A DNA stretch of 32,436 nucleotides from an uncultured Oscillospiraceae bacterium (GTDB lineage: Bacteria > Bacillota > Clostridia > Oscillospirales > Oscillospiraceae): the NCBI GenBank assembly GCA_944383165.1, contig CALWON010000112.1, positions 1 through 32,436 of the forward strand, in the 5' to 3' direction. Made by a program: the position numbers and the translations under genes. Within the stretch, counting starts at the first letter, position 1, and each line of letters begins with the position of its first letter. Below, in pieces: positions 31,501-32,436 of the stretch. A model generated the notes under the pieces. It made no database searches. It worked only from the letters and a program-made list of their open reading frames with translations, and was not told where the DNA came from.

Positions 31501-31603
31501 TAAGGAAAAGATGAACTCTAAAAATATTTATTTTTCCAACCCAGCATTTGATGGTCCAGTGAAGCAACCTCGTATGGAACTGGAAACAATGGCACATGGT
31601 TAA
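31481..31603 (+). pseudogene. cotJC: cotJC, C-terminal fragment
   Basis: In frame from the core, the segment encodes GECIRLCKEKMNSKNIYFSNPAFDG and then an 18-residue tail to TAA 31601-31603. NSKNxYxxNPAFD is the conserved end of CotJC proteins. Joined to the fragment ending at 2739 it gives ...IVHFQRFGECIRLCKEKMNSKN. It lacks its own promoter. The AAGGA-ATG at 31503-31513 could start a 30-residue peptide only by chance. It has no internal stop, so excision would restore the coding frame across this junction. Confidence 0.85.
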
Positions 31604-31645
31604 AAATAAAAGCTGCAGCGGCTTAGGCGCTGCAGCTTTTATTTT
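31603..31645. terminator. Bidirectional terminator between cotJC and the SprA-related gene
   Basis: A perfect 18-bp stem (31603-31620 with 31628-31645), containing GCTGCAGCG / CGCTGCAGC and flanked by A-run and T-run, has a 7-base loop. It begins at the cotJC stop and ends three bases before the convergent gene's stop. Confidence 0.85.
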
Positions 31646-31648
31646 ATG

Positions 31649-32296
31649 TTATGCAAAAAACTCAAACGGTGTGGACGCTTGTGCCTGTTCCACAGGCTCT
31701 TGCTCAGCACGTGTTGTTGTAGTTGTGGTTCCACCAGAAATATATGCTTTACCACATTCTGGGCAAATTGCACTCTGATAGGTAACGGTTTGAGATACAA
31801 CTTCCCTTCCCTCTTGATCTGCCTTTGCCTGCTCCCGAACCACATGCTCCATCTCATGCCCTCTCACTGCACTTGCTGCCCGTTCTGGAGACAACTCAGT
31901 TGGGGTCTGGAACGAGACTCCGGCATCGTCTGACACATCTTGATACTTCCGTTTTTCACAAGTCTGGCACTCATTTTCCTCCATGATTTCATGAGGTGAT
32001 TTTGCCTTCTCAATCTCATTTGCAAGATCGTCCTCACTCAAGTACTGGATACGACCACGTACTTGCATCTCAACCGGATCAGCACCCTTTTTATACCCTT
32101 CAACAGCATCCGCTCCAACCTTTGGAAGTGTACTTTCCTCAGGAATTGGAAGGTCACGAGATACTGGAAGAACATTTGAAACCGGTCTTACAGGTGTTTT
32201 GATTTCTTCCGTTGGTGTTGTCTGAGCACGACTATAGACAGGATTTGTCTGCTTCCAGTAGTCAACTCGACTATATGCACTGTTAATACCAAACAT
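31649..32296 (-). CDS. SprA-related putative metalloprotease-like protein
   Basis: The 215-residue protein has a disordered, Pro/Thr-rich N-terminal half. A conserved core follows: CQTCEKRKYQDVSDDAGVSFQTPTELSP, then AVRGHEMEHVVREQ (an HExxH zincin-like motif), then ICPECGKAYISGGTT (zinc ribbon). This order is that of the SprA-related/CJM1_0395 'putative metalloprotease' family, of unknown role. The Thr-rich stretch after the zinc ribbon is also typical. It has GGGGGG before the start and its own promoter. It is outside the element and represents chromosomal context. Confidence 0.8.
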   Translation of the reverse strand: MFGINSAYSRVDYWKQTNPVYSRAQTTPTEEIKTPVRPVSNVLPVSRDLPIPEESTLPKVGADAVEGYKKGADPVEMQVRGRIQYLSEDDLANEIEKAKSPHEIMEENECQTCEKRKYQDVSDDAGVSFQTPTELSPERAASAVRGHEMEHVVREQAKADQEGREVVSQTVTYQSAICPECGKAYISGGTTTTTTRAEQEPVEQAQASTPFEFFA

Positions 32297-32319
32297 ACCA
32301 ATTCCCCCCTTTTTTATTT

Positions 32320-32348
32320 ATCGTACCACAAATTCTATATCTGTGCAA
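32320..32348 (-). promoter_or_regulatory. Promoter of the SprA-related gene
   Basis: Read leftward: TTGCAC (32348-32343), 17 bases, TACGAT (32325-32320) with TGG before it; 23 bases from the start codon. Confidence 0.65.
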
Positions 32349-32436
32349 GTCATTTATATTTTTTAATGAAATAAATCCGTATCTTAATTACGTTGATTTC
32401 TATAGATATTTCTATTTTCTTAAGAAAATATTCCTT

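Noticed and set aside
31511..31603. A free-standing 30-aa gene with AAGGA upstream
   Set aside because: The frame continues upstream without a stop to the att core and matches the CotJC C-terminus, so it is a gene fragment.
1..32436. CRISPR arrays, rRNA and tRNA genes, insertion-sequence transposases
   Set aside because: No regularly spaced repeats, no rRNA-like or tRNA cloverleaf sequences and no DDE transposase motifs were seen on either strand by reading.

Overview
The window looks like a spore-forming Clostridia chromosome, probably a gut Oscillospiraceae or Lachnospiraceae relative. The reasons are strong GGAGG ribosome sites, several large serine recombinases, DUF3846/DUF3990/DUF3791-type proteins, and pieces of cotJC, a spore-coat manganese-catalase-like gene. 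This is inferred from gene content; no rRNA marker is present.

Main result: cotJC is cut into at least three pieces by two large-serine-recombinase (LSR) elements. The middle piece is 2291-2739 and the C-terminal piece is 31481-31603. The N-terminus lies left of the window. Both sides of the second cut share the 5-bp core GGTGA (2735-2739 and 31481-31485). Joining them restores one reading frame through the CotJC C-terminus. Everything between is therefore one integrated element of about 28.75 kb. A second element, only its right end visible (1 to about 2300), ends in its own LSR gene and abuts the 5' side of the same cotJC piece.

Layout of the 28.7-kb element: (1) left end, 2740-5318: a DUF3990/DUF3791 toxin-antitoxin-like pair, the LSR and a 48-aa ORF. 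(2) Mobilisation core, 5333-11567: a 233-aa unknown, a MobQ-type relaxase with an adjacent oriT, a 102-aa accessory protein and a VirD4-like coupling protein without visible membrane segments. Divergent to these are an amidoligase and a class II glutamine amidotransferase, followed by a second oriT-like site. No type IV secretion genes are seen, so this looks like a mobilisable rather than self-transmissible element. (3) A small resolvase, 11754-12359. (4) A conflict/defence island, 12569-23562: a 441-aa unknown, a Myb/SANT-like protein, a nuclease-helicase, an ABC-three-component system whose nuclease gene is frameshifted, an OLD-type ATPase-nuclease, and an HNH endonuclease gene broken by a 4-bp duplication. 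(5) A leftward phage-like operon, 24030-28614: GTPase/DUF697, DUF3846, a Cys-rich unknown, YqaJ exonuclease, small proteins and a Mor-like regulator. (6) Right end, 28759-31480: an AAA/DUF4143 ATPase, then yaaA and bcp (peroxide protection) between imperfect direct repeats.

Beyond the element are the cotJC tail, a shared terminator and a leftward SprA-related metalloprotease-like gene. The arrangement recalls skin-type elements that interrupt sporulation genes and can leave during sporulation; whether these excise cannot be told from sequence.
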